Shown here: positions 1 to 8,858 of the stretch, piece after piece
Position numbering within the stretch: the stretch's first letter is position 1
How the letters are laid out: each line of letters begins with the position of its first letter
Program-made: the position numbers and the translations under genes
The notes under the pieces: model-generated
Databases searched by the model: none
Told to the model about the DNA's origin: nothing
The model's input: only the letters and a program-made list of their open reading frames with translations
Assembly: GCF_009711525.1 (NCBI RefSeq)
Contig: NZ_SMLV01000419.1
Coordinates: forward strand, 1 to 42,424
Direction of reading: 5' to 3'
Source of the DNA: Fulvivirga lutimaris
GTDB lineage: Bacteria; Bacteroidota; Bacteroidia; Cytophagales; Cyclobacteriaceae
DNA length: 42,424 nucleotides

Positions 1-798
1 ATAGAAGGGCTATTGGAAGAGGGCTACAGTATTGACTCCATATCAGGAAGCTCAATGGGAGCAGTAGTTGGTGGGGTATATGCTGCTGGCAAGCTCTCAG
101 AGTTTAAAGAGTGGGTATCTAACCTTGACAGGGTTGATGTTTTTAAATTGATGGATTTCACCTTAAGCACCCAGGGTTTTGTAAGAGGTGAGAAGGTTTT
201 TAATGAAATGAAAAAATTTATTGATGATAGAAATATTGAAGATCTCAATATTCCAATGTCAATAATAGCAACAGATATAGTTGGAAAAAAGGAAGTGGTG
301 TTCAACAAAGGTGAATTATTTACCGCCATGAGAGCCTCTGCTGCCATTCCTTCAGTATTAAAACCAAGCCTTATTGATGGTATTGAATTGGTAGATGGGG
401 GAGTCTATAACCCTATCCCGATATCTCATGTTAAAAGACACGATAATGATATTTTGGTCGTTTCTGATGTCAACGCCAACATCAAAAGCACTTTGAAAAA
501 AGTTGAAGAAAAGCCTAATGGCAGGTTTTCAGAACTGATAGAAAAATGGAACAGCTTTTTTCCACGTGAATCTAAAACTAAAAGATTGAGCTATTTTGAT
601 TTAGTAGCCAACTCAGTTGACCTTATGCAGGATAGGATATCAGATTATATTTTAGAAATGAACCAACCTGATGTGCTTGTAAAGATCTCAAGAAATACCT
701 GCGGAACATTTGAATTCTATAGAGCGGCTGAAGTAATTGAACATGGAAAAAAAGAATTTAAAAAAGCTTTAAAAAATGCATCAGAAGGAGTTAAATAA
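1..798 (+). CDS. Patatin-like phospholipase (5' end outside window)
   Basis: This is a serine acyl-hydrolase of the patatin/RssA family, which hydrolyses phospholipid or other acyl esters with a Ser-Asp dyad. The reading frame is open from the first base (reading IEGLLEEGYSID), so the N-terminus, including the expected glycine-rich oxyanion loop, lies upstream of the window. The nucleophile elbow GSSMG (GxSxG) is at codons 16-20, with Ser18 as the likely nucleophile. The catalytic Asp is in the DGG of VDGGVYNPIP, about 115 residues later, which is the usual spacing. The C-terminal 100 residues are a helical extension I do not recognise. Its 3' end overlaps the methyltransferase gene by 23 bp, so the two are probably co-transcribed. 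The TTG at 13 is not the real start. Confidence 0.9.
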   Translation: MEGLLEEGYSIDSISGSSMGAVVGGVYAAGKLSEFKEWVSNLDRVDVFKLMDFTLSTQGFVRGEKVFNEMKKFIDDRNIEDLNIPMSIIATDIVGKKEVVFNKGELFTAMRASAAIPSVLKPSLIDGIELVDGGVYNPIPISHVKRHDNDILVVSDVNANIKSTLKKVEEKPNGRFSELIEKWNSFFPRESKTKRLSYFDLVANSVDLMQDRISDYILEMNQPDVLVKISRNTCGTFEFYRAAEVIEHGKKEFKKALKNASEGVK

Positions 799-1345
799 TC
801 TGGTTGGCAACGTTGATATCTACTTACTTGATCAAATTCTAAAAGGTACATTTGACAACACCAGAAGAATACTAGATGCCGGGTGTGGGGAGGGGAGAAA
901 CCTTCAATATTTTGTCAATAATCGGATGGAGGTACACGGTGTGGATATTAACCCTATGGCTATAAAAATGGCCCGAATAACTTATAAAACAATTCCAATA
1001 GATCAGCTCCAGGTAGAAAACCTGACCGAACTACCTTATAAAGATGGCTACTTTGACAGCGTCATTTGCATGGCGGTGCTACACTTCGCCACCAATGAGA
1101 ATGAGTTCAAATTAATGCTGTCGGAGTTATCACGCGTATTGAAATCTGGAGGCACTATGCTCATAAGAATGGCCACCGATGTTGGGCTGAATTCGAAGAA
1201 CAATGGTTCATTTACTTATCTGTTAGAAGGTTCTAAAATCGATGTGACTTTTGCTCAGGAAGAGCTGTTTTTTTCAGAGCCTTGGAAGTCAGTGGTGGTG
1301 GAAGGAAAAAGGTCAATGGGCACGTTTCTGCTCCACAAATTATAA
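776..1345 (+). CDS. Class I SAM-dependent methyltransferase
   Basis: This is a small Rossmann-fold methyltransferase of the Methyltransf_11/25 type; its substrate cannot be read from the sequence. Motif I is at residues 32-42 (ILDAGCGEGRN). The acidic residue that would hold the SAM ribose is Asp57 in VHGVDINP. Motif IV/post-I is near DSVICMAVLHF, and LSRVLKSGGTMLIRM is the typical beta5 region. At 189 aa it is a bare catalytic domain. The ATG at 776 lies inside the end of the patatin gene, which points to translational coupling. The C-terminal half resembles the TehB/UbiE-like small methyltransferases, but I see no basis for choosing a substrate. Confidence 0.85.
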   Translation: MHQKELNNLVGNVDIYLLDQILKGTFDNTRRILDAGCGEGRNLQYFVNNRMEVHGVDINPMAIKMARITYKTIPIDQLQVENLTELPYKDGYFDSVICMAVLHFATNENEFKLMLSELSRVLKSGGTMLIRMATDVGLNSKNNGSFTYLLEGSKIDVTFAQEELFFSEPWKSVVVEGKRSMGTFLLHKL

Positions 1346-1446
1346 ACCTGTCTGGCCGTTGACAAACCATGTCATTTGGAATCCAAAATTTCAATTATCA
1401 TCATTTATAGACTATCTTCAATTATCATAAAACCAATTAAATAGAA

Positions 1447-2001
1447 ATGAAAAACCTAACATTTGTTCTAGCATTTATTTTAGTCACGTCAGTTTCAGTA
1501 TCTGCTCAATCTTTTCGCGGTGTAGACAAAAGCCCACTAGATGTAGCCTATTTTCCTGATAACTTTGCTCATGACCGTAAAGATGACCAGAAGGCTATAA
1601 TGAAAGTAACCTATAGCCGCCCCGCCAAAAAAGACAGAGATATTTTCGGCAAGCTTGTAGACTATGACAAGGTATGGAGAACTGGAGCGAATGAAGCTAC
1701 AGAGATAAAACTATATCAGGATGTCACTTTCGGAGGCACAAAAATACCTGCTGGTACCTACTCTATCTTCACCATACCCACAGCAACTGACTGGACTATT
1801 ATTTTCAGTTCAGACTTAGACTATTGGGGGTCATACAGATACAATAAAGATAATGATGTAGCCAGAGTAATGGCAAAATCAAAAGAGGGTAAAGACGTTA
1901 TTGAAAACTTTAGTATTCAGTTTGACGAATCTGGTAGCAGCGCAGGTGTTATGAGACTTGGCTGGGATAAGGTAATAGTAGAGCTGCCCTTTACTTATTA
2001 A
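1447..2001 (+). CDS. DUF2911 family secreted protein
   Basis: This is an exported protein of the DUF2911 family, common in Bacteroidota and without a known function. Residues 1-20 form a Sec signal peptide ending in SVSAQ. The family signature is clear: VTYSRPAKKDRDIFG followed by VWRTGANEATEI and a beta-rich segment with IPAGTYSIFTIP. The single-domain length (184 aa) is normal for the family. It has its own upstream region after the methyltransferase gene and is followed by a strong terminator hairpin, so it is probably a single-gene unit. Periplasmic or outer-membrane-associated location is inferred from the signal peptide. Confidence 0.9.
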   Translation: MKNLTFVLAFILVTSVSVSAQSFRGVDKSPLDVAYFPDNFAHDRKDDQKAIMKVTYSRPAKKDRDIFGKLVDYDKVWRTGANEATEIKLYQDVTFGGTKIPAGTYSIFTIPTATDWTIIFSSDLDYWGSYRYNKDNDVARVMAKSKEGKDVIENFSIQFDESGSSAGVMRLGWDKVIVELPFTY

Positions 2002-2020
2002 TCTCAATTGAAAACATTCT

Positions 2021-2062
2021 AATAAACCTCATAGCTCAAGCAGTTAAGAGGTTTATTTTTTT
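2021..2062 (+). terminator. Rho-independent terminator of the DUF2911 gene
   Basis: Arms AATAAACCTC (2021-2030) and GAGGTTTATT (2048-2057) are perfect complements and are followed by a T run. The right arm lies inside the last codons of the opposite-strand lipid kinase gene, so coding sequence and terminator share bases. Confidence 0.8.
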
Positions 2063-2929
2063 AGGAACAACAGATATTGAAGCAGGCATATAGCCTATAA
2101 ATTCACCATCGGCTTCAATACCACAACTCTCTGTCGATGACAATTCCAGCTTACTGGCAGTTTTATATTCTACCTTAGGGTGAGACAGTTCTTCACCGCG
2201 CTTAATCTTCTTAATGTTTTTTAGGTAATCCTTAATGCTGATATCCCCAGATATAACCACTGAAAATTGCCCATCCTGCATATCAGCTCTTGGTGCTATA
2301 CACATGCCACTTCCAAAATACTTACCATTTGCCATTACCAGCGAATTGGTTTTGCCTTCATAATCCCAATCATTAGTATGACACTTTACATCCTGATTTT
2401 TGTAGGTTAAAAATGTTCGGGCAATTGCGGCAAAAAAGGTAAAGTTTGATCCGAATAGCTTCGTTGATTTGTTTACTCTTTTTACCACTTCAGCACCAAT
2501 ACCAATATCTGCAATATTCAGGAAATAATGTCTTCTACTCTCCAGATCAATAACTCCAATATCTATTTTAGAAGATTTCTCCCGGATTACAGCTTCAAAC
2601 ATATCCTTCATGCTAGCTGGTAACTTAATACTCTTCACAAAATCATTGGCAGTTCCAAAAGGTAAAATACCCAATACTACCTCCGGATTTTCGTGCCTCA
2701 TTATGCCATTAATTACTTCATTAAGCGTGCCGTCCCCACCTACACCAATGATGTGCGTATAACCCTCATTTACAAATTCAAAAGCTAAGGAAGTGGCATG
2801 ACCCTGAGCGGTGGTTTCAATGACATTGAACTCTACATCTTTTAATGTTTTTCTGACCTTAGAGAGTTCCTTATAGAATTTTTTCTTCCGATGGTTGTTG
2901 CCATTCAGAATGAACCCTACTTTAAACAT
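2036..2929 (-). CDS. YegS/diacylglycerol kinase-like lipid kinase
   Basis: This is an ATP-dependent lipid kinase of the DAGK catalytic-domain family (YegS/DgkB/LCB5 group), probably acting on diacylglycerol or a related lipid at the inner face of the membrane. The nucleotide-binding motif GGDGTLNEV is at residues 64-72 and the second conserved motif GTANDF at 92-97. A C-terminal beta-sandwich carries IEADGEFIG, which is typical of the family. The length of 297 aa is normal. It starts at the ATG at 2929. The gene converges on the DUF2911 gene and shares its terminator. The exact lipid substrate is not shown by the sequence. Confidence 0.9.
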   Translation of the reverse strand: MFKVGFILNGNNHRKKKFYKELSKVRKTLKDVEFNVIETTAQGHATSLAFEFVNEGYTHIIGVGGDGTLNEVINGIMRHENPEVVLGILPFGTANDFVKSIKLPASMKDMFEAVIREKSSKIDIGVIDLESRRHYFLNIADIGIGAEVVKRVNKSTKLFGSNFTFFAAIARTFLTYKNQDVKCHTNDWDYEGKTNSLVMANGKYFGSGMCIAPRADMQDGQFSVVISGDISIKDYLKNIKKIKRGEELSHPKVEYKTASKLELSSTESCGIEADGEFIGYMPASISVVPKKINLLTA

Positions 2930-3032
2930 AATGTTGTTATTTTTTTGACCTAGTTGTTTAAACTGTCTGAGTTAAGACAAATAAATTTAACGAGTTCTGT
3001 GTTATTGTGTTTAATTAAATGAAATTAAAAAC

Positions 3033-3314
3033 ATGAAGGCAATTTGGAATGGCACCGTTATAGCCGAAAGTAACGATACTGTAGTTATTGAAGGAAATCA
3101 TTATTTCCCTGCTGATACTATTAAAAAGGAATATTTTAAATCCTCAGATACGCATACAGTTTGCCCATGGAAAGGCACCGCTTCTTACTACACTGTAGAC
3201 GTTGATGGAGAGGCCAACAAAGATGCTGCATGGTATTATCCTGAAACCAGTGATTTGGCTAAAGCTATCAAAGGATATGTAGCATTTTGGAAGGGTGTGG
3301 AGGTGACTAAATAG
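3033..3314 (+). CDS. DUF427 domain protein
   Basis: This small soluble protein (93 aa) consists of one DUF427 domain, a beta-rich fold of unknown function widespread in bacteria. Recognisable family features are the opening MKAIWNGTVIAES, the YFPADTI segment, SDTHTVCPWKGTASYY, and the closing AWYYPETSDLAKAIKGYVAFW. It is transcribed divergently from the lipid kinase gene. Its last 8 bp overlap the end of the convergent gene at 3307-3672. I cannot assign a reaction. Confidence 0.9.
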   Translation: MKAIWNGTVIAESNDTVVIEGNHYFPADTIKKEYFKSSDTHTVCPWKGTASYYTVDVDGEANKDAAWYYPETSDLAKAIKGYVAFWKGVEVTK

Positions 3315-3672
3315 GCTTTTCCTTAGTAGTAAGCCTCACTCTACCCAGGTATTTAAAGGCATCTACAAGCATGTAGGTGCCTATTCCGCCTGTTACACCA
3401 CCAGCTACTAGTAGACCCTGACCTAGTTCATCATTTTCACGGCCTAGCATCAACCCTCCTACAATCGTAATGGTATAGCCTAGAGTGGCTACAAAAATGC
3501 CTCTCTGAAATTTAGACTTTGATTTTTCAAGATTTAAAGTGATGTTTTCTACATCTGCTCGAATAGAAAGAATCTCTTGTTTCAACTCATTGATATCACC
3601 TTTTTCCTGGGCATTGGTAAGAAATGACTGCGATATCAAATAAAGGGATAACCCAAAAACCAATAATTTCAT
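3307..3672 (-). CDS. Hypothetical exported protein with coiled coil and two membrane segments
   Basis: I do not recognise this 121-residue protein. A signal peptide covers residues 1-21 (ending in TNAQ). Residues 25-52 form a likely short coiled coil (INELKQEILSIRADVENITL). Two glycine-rich hydrophobic segments follow at about 58-77 and 84-105, then a basic tail. This layout suggests a small envelope membrane protein. It lies just upstream of the LytTR regulator gene in the same orientation, but whether it is linked to that system is unknown. Its stop overlaps the end of the DUF427 gene. Confidence 0.6.
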   Translation of the reverse strand: MKLLVFGLSLYLISQSFLTNAQEKGDINELKQEILSIRADVENITLNLEKSKSKFQRGIFVATLGYTITIVGGLMLGRENDELGQGLLVAGGVTGGIGTYMLVDAFKYLGRVRLTTKEKPI

Positions 3673-3706
3673 AAATATCTATCCATGTTTTGGTCAAGAA
3701 TTGACA

Positions 3707-4471
3707 CTAGCCGTTGAGCCAGTCTTTAAATTCTTTAACCCTACTTCTACTAACTACCAAATTATGACCCAATGGTATATTTAGCAAAATTTCCATGCGA
3801 TTATAATCAGTTCGTGCCTCTTTAATGGCATTTATATTGACAATCGCCTGCCTGCTTACTCTAAAAAATATTTTGGGATCTAATAGATCATTTTCGAGCG
3901 TCTCAAGGGTATGATCGATTAAGTATTTTTTGCCATCAGAAGTATATAAATGACAAATTTTATCTTCAGCATAAAAGAGGGAAATATCAGTGGTATTTCT
4001 GTATTGGATTCTTGTTCCCATTTTGACAAGAAACCGCTGCTTATAAGAACTTTTACCGCTTATTAAGTCAATAATTACCTGTTGGTTTATTGGAGACGCA
4101 TTATTTGTCGAACTTTTAAGCTCTTTAAATTTATTAATAGCTGCCTGCAATTCATCATATAAAATTGGCTTTAGTAAGTAATCTATGCTATTTAATTTGA
4201 AAGCCTGAATAGCGAACTGGTCATATGCCGTGGTAAAAATGACTGCCTTATTGTAATCGATTTTAGTAAAAATTTCAAAGCTCTTACCATCTGCCAATTG
4301 AATATCCAAAAAAACAAGATCAATGTTTTCTTTATGACTTGACAGAAATGCAGCTGCTTCTTTAACAGTATCAATGCTTGCTAGCACCTGAATCGATGGG
4401 TCAATATCCCTGAGCAATTGCTCTAACCTTTCTACTGCCAGTTGCTCATCTTCAACAATAACAACATTCAT
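3707..4471 (-). CDS. LytTR-type response regulator
   Basis: This is a DNA-binding response regulator with an N-terminal receiver domain (about residues 1-120) and a C-terminal LytTR domain (about 150-254). The acidic pocket is Glu7-Asp8. Asp56 in DLVFLDIQLADG is the phospho-acceptor, and the conserved Thr and Lys are in VIFTTAYDQ and YLLKPI. The LytTR part contains RFLVKMGTRIQYRN and the HTLETLENDL segment. It overlaps the kinase gene upstream by 4 bp (ATGA), so the two are made as a pair. Its targets are unknown; the fasciclin lipoprotein gene 5' of the kinase is the obvious neighbour. Confidence 0.93.
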   Translation of the reverse strand: MNVVIVEDEQLAVERLEQLLRDIDPSIQVLASIDTVKEAAAFLSSHKENIDLVFLDIQLADGKSFEIFTKIDYNKAVIFTTAYDQFAIQAFKLNSIDYLLKPILYDELQAAINKFKELKSSTNNASPINQQVIIDLISGKSSYKQRFLVKMGTRIQYRNTTDISLFYAEDKICHLYTSDGKKYLIDHTLETLENDLLDPKIFFRVSRQAIVNINAIKEARTDYNRMEILLNIPLGHNLVVSRSRVKEFKDWLNG

Positions 4472-5481
4472 AGTTCATTTATGATTGGAATTTTTACTTT
4501 GAATACCCCATTGGAGTTTGTTATGATGGCATCCTTTCCACATAAGTATTCATATCGCTTACGAATATTTGCTAAGCCAATATTCGTTGACTCTTCCTTG
4601 AATTCCTTTCTTAAAATACTGTTCTGAACGATGATATGAGTATCATCACTGAAAATATTTATGTTAAGTGGGTTCGATTTAGACACCACATTATGTTTTA
4701 TGGCATTCTCTATAAGAAGCTGCAAAGTGGCGGGGGCTATCTGAGTATTATTCAAGGCATCAGGAATGTTTATTTCAATAGTCAAATTCTCCTGAAACCT
4801 AATTTTTAATAGATAAACATAAGACTCCAGAAAGCTCAGCTCCTCTTTTAGTGGTACAATTTTATTTTGTTCATGATTTAAAACATACCGATAAACTATG
4901 CTCAGCTGGTCTATAAATTTTGAAGCAGTGGCTGCATCTTTATGAACTAAAGAAGAAAGCACATTGAAACTATTAAACAAAAAATGAGGGTTGATCTGGC
5001 TCCTTAAAGCATTAAATTGAGCCTCAGCACTCTCTTTTTGAAATTTTTCAGCTAACAGCTGTGATTGATTATACCTGTTGACAAAAAAGAAAATAGCATT
5101 TATAGAATGCAAAAATAGATTTACTCTAAAAGTAAAGCCTAAGGATAATTTAAATGTGAGGTATAGATGAGTTGGATCATTAAAATATTTGCTAAGAGCA
5201 AGAGAGGTAAAGCCAGAATAGCCTACAACCATAATAAAACTTAAGGCAAAATATATCATAAGAGGATGTGCCTTCTCAGACCATCTTGGGAATCTTACAA
5301 TATGCTGAATTACGCGGTTTCCCTCCCAAATTAATCCAACCAAAAATAACAGAATACTAAAGAAAAGGACAGGATTTATTGTGAAACCAAAAAGCCTATC
5401 ACCCTCAGTGAAAAGTATATTAATGTAGGAATAGACTCCTAGAAGAAGTATAAATAAATATCTGAGTCTATGTTTAAACAT
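4468..5481 (-). CDS. LytS/YehU-type membrane sensor histidine kinase
   Basis: This is a membrane histidine kinase of the His_kinase (PF06580) class that would phosphorylate the LytTR regulator encoded just downstream. The first 135 residues hold about four hydrophobic segments. The phospho-acceptor His166 is in SQINPHFLFNSF, the N-box is LLIENAIKHN (Asn259), and the G-box is STNIGLANIRKRY. The protein has no large extracytoplasmic loop, so the signal may be sensed within the membrane. Its 3' end overlaps the regulator gene by 4 bp. A hairpin separates it from the fasciclin gene, and it may be expressed partly by read-through. Confidence 0.92.
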   Translation of the reverse strand: MFKHRLRYLFILLLGVYSYINILFTEGDRLFGFTINPVLFFSILLFLVGLIWEGNRVIQHIVRFPRWSEKAHPLMIYFALSFIMVVGYSGFTSLALSKYFNDPTHLYLTFKLSLGFTFRVNLFLHSINAIFFFVNRYNQSQLLAEKFQKESAEAQFNALRSQINPHFLFNSFNVLSSLVHKDAATASKFIDQLSIVYRYVLNHEQNKIVPLKEELSFLESYVYLLKIRFQENLTIEINIPDALNNTQIAPATLQLLIENAIKHNVVSKSNPLNINIFSDDTHIIVQNSILRKEFKEESTNIGLANIRKRYEYLCGKDAIITNSNGVFKVKIPIINEL

Positions 5482-5494
5482 AATTAAAGTTTAA

Positions 5495-5525
5495 AATGGT
5501 CGGGATAAAAAGTACCCCGACCATT
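5495..5525 (-). terminator. Hairpin after the fasciclin gene
   Basis: Arms AATGGTCGGG (5495-5504) and CCCGACCATT (5516-5525) pair perfectly. On the minus strand the stem is followed by a short TTTT. It lies between the fasciclin stop and the kinase start, so it would end or attenuate transcription into the kinase gene. Confidence 0.6.
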
Positions 5526-5536
5526 AAAGATAAATA

Positions 5537-7378
5537 TTATAGTGTTGGTAATAGCACTCCGTCTATTACGTGTACTACACCGTTCTCAATAGCAACGTCT
5601 GCAGCTGTTACAGTAAACACATTCCCATTAACATCTGTCACAGTAACTCCATTTTCAGTAACATTAACAGTTAGCATTTCTCCGTCCAGCGTTTCAAACA
5701 TATCACCATCGCTCAAGTCGTGAGAGAAAGCAACTGCTGGCACAACATGATAAGTTAAGACATCAGTTACAGCTTCAGCTCCTAATTTATCCACCAAGCC
5801 ATCAAGGTCAGCTACATCTTGAGCTTCTAACAAATCTGCAAAAGCTTGGTTCGTTGGAGCAAATACTGTTATTGCTTCAGCTCCTGTTAAAGTTCCTCCT
5901 AAGTTTAATGCTGTAACAGCATCAAGTAGAGTGGTTAAGCCTGCATCTGTGGCAGCATCAACTATATTAGGTAAAGTAATTTCTGGCAATAATACTCCAT
6001 CAATAACATGAACCACACCATTCGCAATGGCTACATCTGCCACAGCTACATTATAACTAGTACCATTTGCATCAGTTACGGTGACTCCATCAGCTGATTT
6101 ATTTACTGTTAGCATTTGTCCTGCTAATGTTTCAAACATCTGATCGCCATCTGCTAGGTCATGTGAAAAAGCAATCGCTGGTACAACGTGGAATCCTAAT
6201 ACAGATACAAGGTTTTCTAGTCCACCTAATTCTGCTACAAGTTGATTAAGATTACTAACACCATAAGCTTCTAACGCATTTCCAAATGCATCATTAGTAG
6301 GTGCAAATACTGTTATCGCTTCTGCATCTAATAAAGTAGATCCTAAATCTGCAGCAGTCACTGCATCTAACAATGTAGTTAACTCTGCAGCAGTAGCTGC
6401 TTCAACTATGGTTGGTAAAGCAAGTTCTGGAAGCAACACTCCATCAATAACATGAACAACTCCATTTTCTATGGCTACATCAGCAGTAACAACACTGTAG
6501 CTCGTTCCATTGGCATCAGTTACTGTTACCCCAGCACTAGTTTTAGTTACTGTTAACATCTGACCAGCCAATGTTTCAAACATTTGTTCACCATCAGCAA
6601 GATCTTCGGCAAAAGCTACTGCAGGTACAACATGAAATCCTAAAACTGTACCCAGGTTATCTAATCCACCCAATTCAGCCACTAATTCATCAAGATTGCT
6701 AACGCCATAAGCCTCCAAAGCAGCTCCAAAGGCATCATTAGTTGGCGCAAATACTGTTATAGCTTCAGCTTCTAGAAGCGTAGCACCTAAATCAGCAGCG
6801 GTTACTGCATCTAATAAAGTTGTCAAACCAGCTGCAGTAGCTGCTTCCACAATAGTAGGATTTGGCTCTGGCTGAGCGCTTTCAGGAATTAAAACGCCAT
6901 CGATGGTATGAATGATACCATTGCTTGCTTCAACATCAAATGGCTCTGCTATGCTTATTCCATTAACAGTTAAATTATCTGCATCAATAGCTATAGTCTC
7001 TGCGTTAAGTGTTGCTACTGAACCTGTGGTTAAATCAGAAGAACGAACTGCTCCACTCACTACATGGTACAATAAAATTGATTCTAGATTCTCAACATCA
7101 CCAACATTATCGGCTGTAATACCGGCAGCAGCAAAAGCTGCATCCGTAGGTGCAAAAACTGTGAAAGGGCCTGTTGCCTTCAAAGCAGTTACAAGTTCAG
7201 CTTCTGTTAAGGCAGCAGCTAACGTGTTGTATCCGCTAGCTACGGCTAATTCTACTAAATCTTGTTGTACTGCCACTGGGTCGTCATCATCGCTACAGCC
7301 TACAGCAATAAGACCAACTAAAAGTATACTGAAGAGGTAGGTAATAAACCTGTTACTCGTTTTTCTGTTGTTTTTCAT
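5537..7378 (-). CDS. Surface lipoprotein with four fasciclin (FAS1) domains
   Basis: This is a putative adhesion or matrix lipoprotein. The signal peptide ends at Cys28, and the mature N-terminus reads CSDDDD. An S/K-(D/E)-rich stretch directly after the lipidated Cys is the known export signal for surface lipoproteins in Bacteroidota, so exposure on the outer leaflet is likely. Four FAS1 domains follow at about residues 38-166, 175-318, 323-466 and 471-613. Each has the two family boxes TVFAPTxxAF and VVHVIDGVLLP (IIHTIDGVLIP in the first). Domains 2-4 repeat with an exact 148-residue period. There is no other domain. It may be linked with the kinase/regulator pair downstream, but a hairpin lies between them. 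Confidence 0.93.
   Translation of the reverse strand: MKNNRKTSNRFITYLFSILLVGLIAVGCSDDDDPVAVQQDLVELAVASGYNTLAAALTEAELVTALKATGPFTVFAPTDAAFAAAGITADNVGDVENLESILLYHVVSGAVRSSDLTTGSVATLNAETIAIDADNLTVNGISIAEPFDVEASNGIIHTIDGVLIPESAQPEPNPTIVEAATAAGLTTLLDAVTAADLGATLLEAEAITVFAPTNDAFGAALEAYGVSNLDELVAELGGLDNLGTVLGFHVVPAVAFAEDLADGEQMFETLAGQMLTVTKTSAGVTVTDANGTSYSVVTADVAIENGVVHVIDGVLLPELALPTIVEAATAAELTTLLDAVTAADLGSTLLDAEAITVFAPTNDAFGNALEAYGVSNLNQLVAELGGLENLVSVLGFHVVPAIAFSHDLADGDQMFETLAGQMLTVNKSADGVTVTDANGTSYNVAVADVAIANGVVHVIDGVLLPEITLPNIVDAATDAGLTTLLDAVTALNLGGTLTGAEAITVFAPTNQAFADLLEAQDVADLDGLVDKLGAEAVTDVLTYHVVPAVAFSHDLSDGDMFETLDGEMLTVNVTENGVTVTDVNGNVFTVTAADVAIENGVVHVIDGVLLPTL
5540..6856 (-). repeat. Tandem 444-bp coding repeats (FAS1 domains 2-4)
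   Basis: The DNA of FAS1 domains 2 (6413-6856), 3 (5969-6412) and 4 (5540-5968) is a tandem repeat with a 444-bp period and no indel between copies 2 and 3. Copies 2 and 3 are the most alike, including their start (TIVEAATAA) and end (VVHVIDGVLLPE). Copy 4 is more diverged, and domain 1 only distantly related. This suggests recent duplication or gene conversion. Confidence 0.8.
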
Positions 7379-7552
7379 GTTTTTAAAGTTTTTAAAGTTT
7401 GATGTTAGAACATTGAAAGGCAGAAGTGGATATGAATAAAATCGTGACTTTGAGAATAACAGGAGTGAATGGTAAATTTATTTTCGTGAATGGTATCTCC
7501 CATTTATTAAGGATATCTCTTATTTTTAGCTGATTAAGTAAAACACCCCAAC

Positions 7553-8857
7553 ATGAAAACCAACAAAGAGGACGCCAGTAAAACTGAAAATGAGATCCCT
7601 GAATGGCTCAAGGCAATCCAGATAAATTCCTGGGAAGCTGAGTTGCTCATTTCTGCATTACTACTTTATATGCTCTTTCAGGTGCCTGAGGTGATAGAGA
7701 ACTACAGGGATCAACATTATGAGTTAGGTGGATTAATCTACAGAGTATTTGGCATTTTTATCAATGCTCTAAAGGTGCTCAGGATAGGATATTGCATTCA
7801 TATAATCGCCCGCGGTATCTGGGTCGCCAGCGTTGGTTTAAGCTACATTTATCCTAAAAGTTTAAATATCGATAACCTAAAATTTAAGGGTAAATTTCGC
7901 AAAGAGCTTGAAGATGATATAGCACTGGACAAGACGATAAAAGGCCTTGAAAAGGTTGCCAGTATGAGCTATTCCATCTCTTTTATGCTTTCAGGGATGA
8001 TCCTAAGTGCAGGAATGCTATTACTTTATCTGTTAGGTTTTGTAGAGTGGGTTTTAGTTCCAGCCACTAGAAGTGGCAATGCATGGTTTTTAGTATTTGC
8101 TTCTATTATATTGTTTGTCTACTGCATTATGGTTTTAATAATGTTTGTTGATTTCATTACCAATGGTTTTTTCAGAAGAGAGCCCTGGGCATCCAGACCA
8201 TATTATTATGTAGCGGTGGCATTTCGGTACCTTACATTTTCATTCATTTATAACAGGATAAGCCTCACCATTATCTCTAACCTACCAAAATGGCAGGCAC
8301 ATATGGTCCCTATATTAGCTGTTATGTTAATTGGTGGGTATATGTTCATCAACGGTAAAATAAAGGACTTTGCAGAAGAAAAATACCTCGAATCTGCCTT
8401 TACTACTGTTAATAGGATGAACTATGAATCGCTCCGTAAAGATGATGACCCGATATTTGCCACTATTCAAAGTGATGTTATAGACGGAAACTTTATTAAG
8501 CTCTTTACCAACACCCATGGACAAATGGGCCTTTTATATTCTAAGGACTCCACAAATACTGGGGGATGGAGCAAATTAAATGAGCGGCAGCAATCCAAAT
8601 ATGCTGACCGATTTGTTAGGGTAGCCATCGATAATGAACGAATAGAAAACCTTGACTGGCTGGACTATAAACACCCAATAAGTTATGCCGTTGGTTTTAT
8701 CAACTACATAGATGTTAGCAAGCTAAAAAGTGGTATGCATACGCTAACTGTTGATTTAGATACTGTTAACTTCAATGATCTTCAAAAGAAGACTATTCTT
8801 GAGCGTGATCCTCTTCTAATAAGGTATGCAAAAATAAACTTCTATAAAGCAGATTAA
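7553..8857 (+). CDS. Hypothetical multi-pass membrane protein
   Basis: I do not recognise this 434-residue protein. It has about five or six hydrophobic segments: near residues 33-46, 60-105, 142-165, 175-202, and two around 220-265. A C-terminal soluble part of roughly 165 residues follows. The N-terminus is charged and cytoplasmic-looking (EIPEWLKAIQINSWEAELLIS). The soluble tail is likely a beta-rich domain (HTLTVDLDTVNFNDLQKKT). It is transcribed away from the fasciclin gene. Its stop is a single base from the stop of the convergent TPR gene, so neither has room for a separate terminator outside coding DNA. Confidence 0.7.
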   Translation: MKTNKEDASKTENEIPEWLKAIQINSWEAELLISALLLYMLFQVPEVIENYRDQHYELGGLIYRVFGIFINALKVLRIGYCIHIIARGIWVASVGLSYIYPKSLNIDNLKFKGKFRKELEDDIALDKTIKGLEKVASMSYSISFMLSGMILSAGMLLLYLLGFVEWVLVPATRSGNAWFLVFASIILFVYCIMVLIMFVDFITNGFFRREPWASRPYYYVAVAFRYLTFSFIYNRISLTIISNLPKWQAHMVPILAVMLIGGYMFINGKIKDFAEEKYLESAFTTVNRMNYESLRKDDDPIFATIQSDVIDGNFIKLFTNTHGQMGLLYSKDSTNTGGWSKLNERQQSKYADRFVRVAIDNERIENLDWLDYKHPISYAVGFINYIDVSKLKSGMHTLTVDLDTVNFNDLQKKTILERDPLLIRYAKINFYKAD

Positions 8858-8858
8858 A

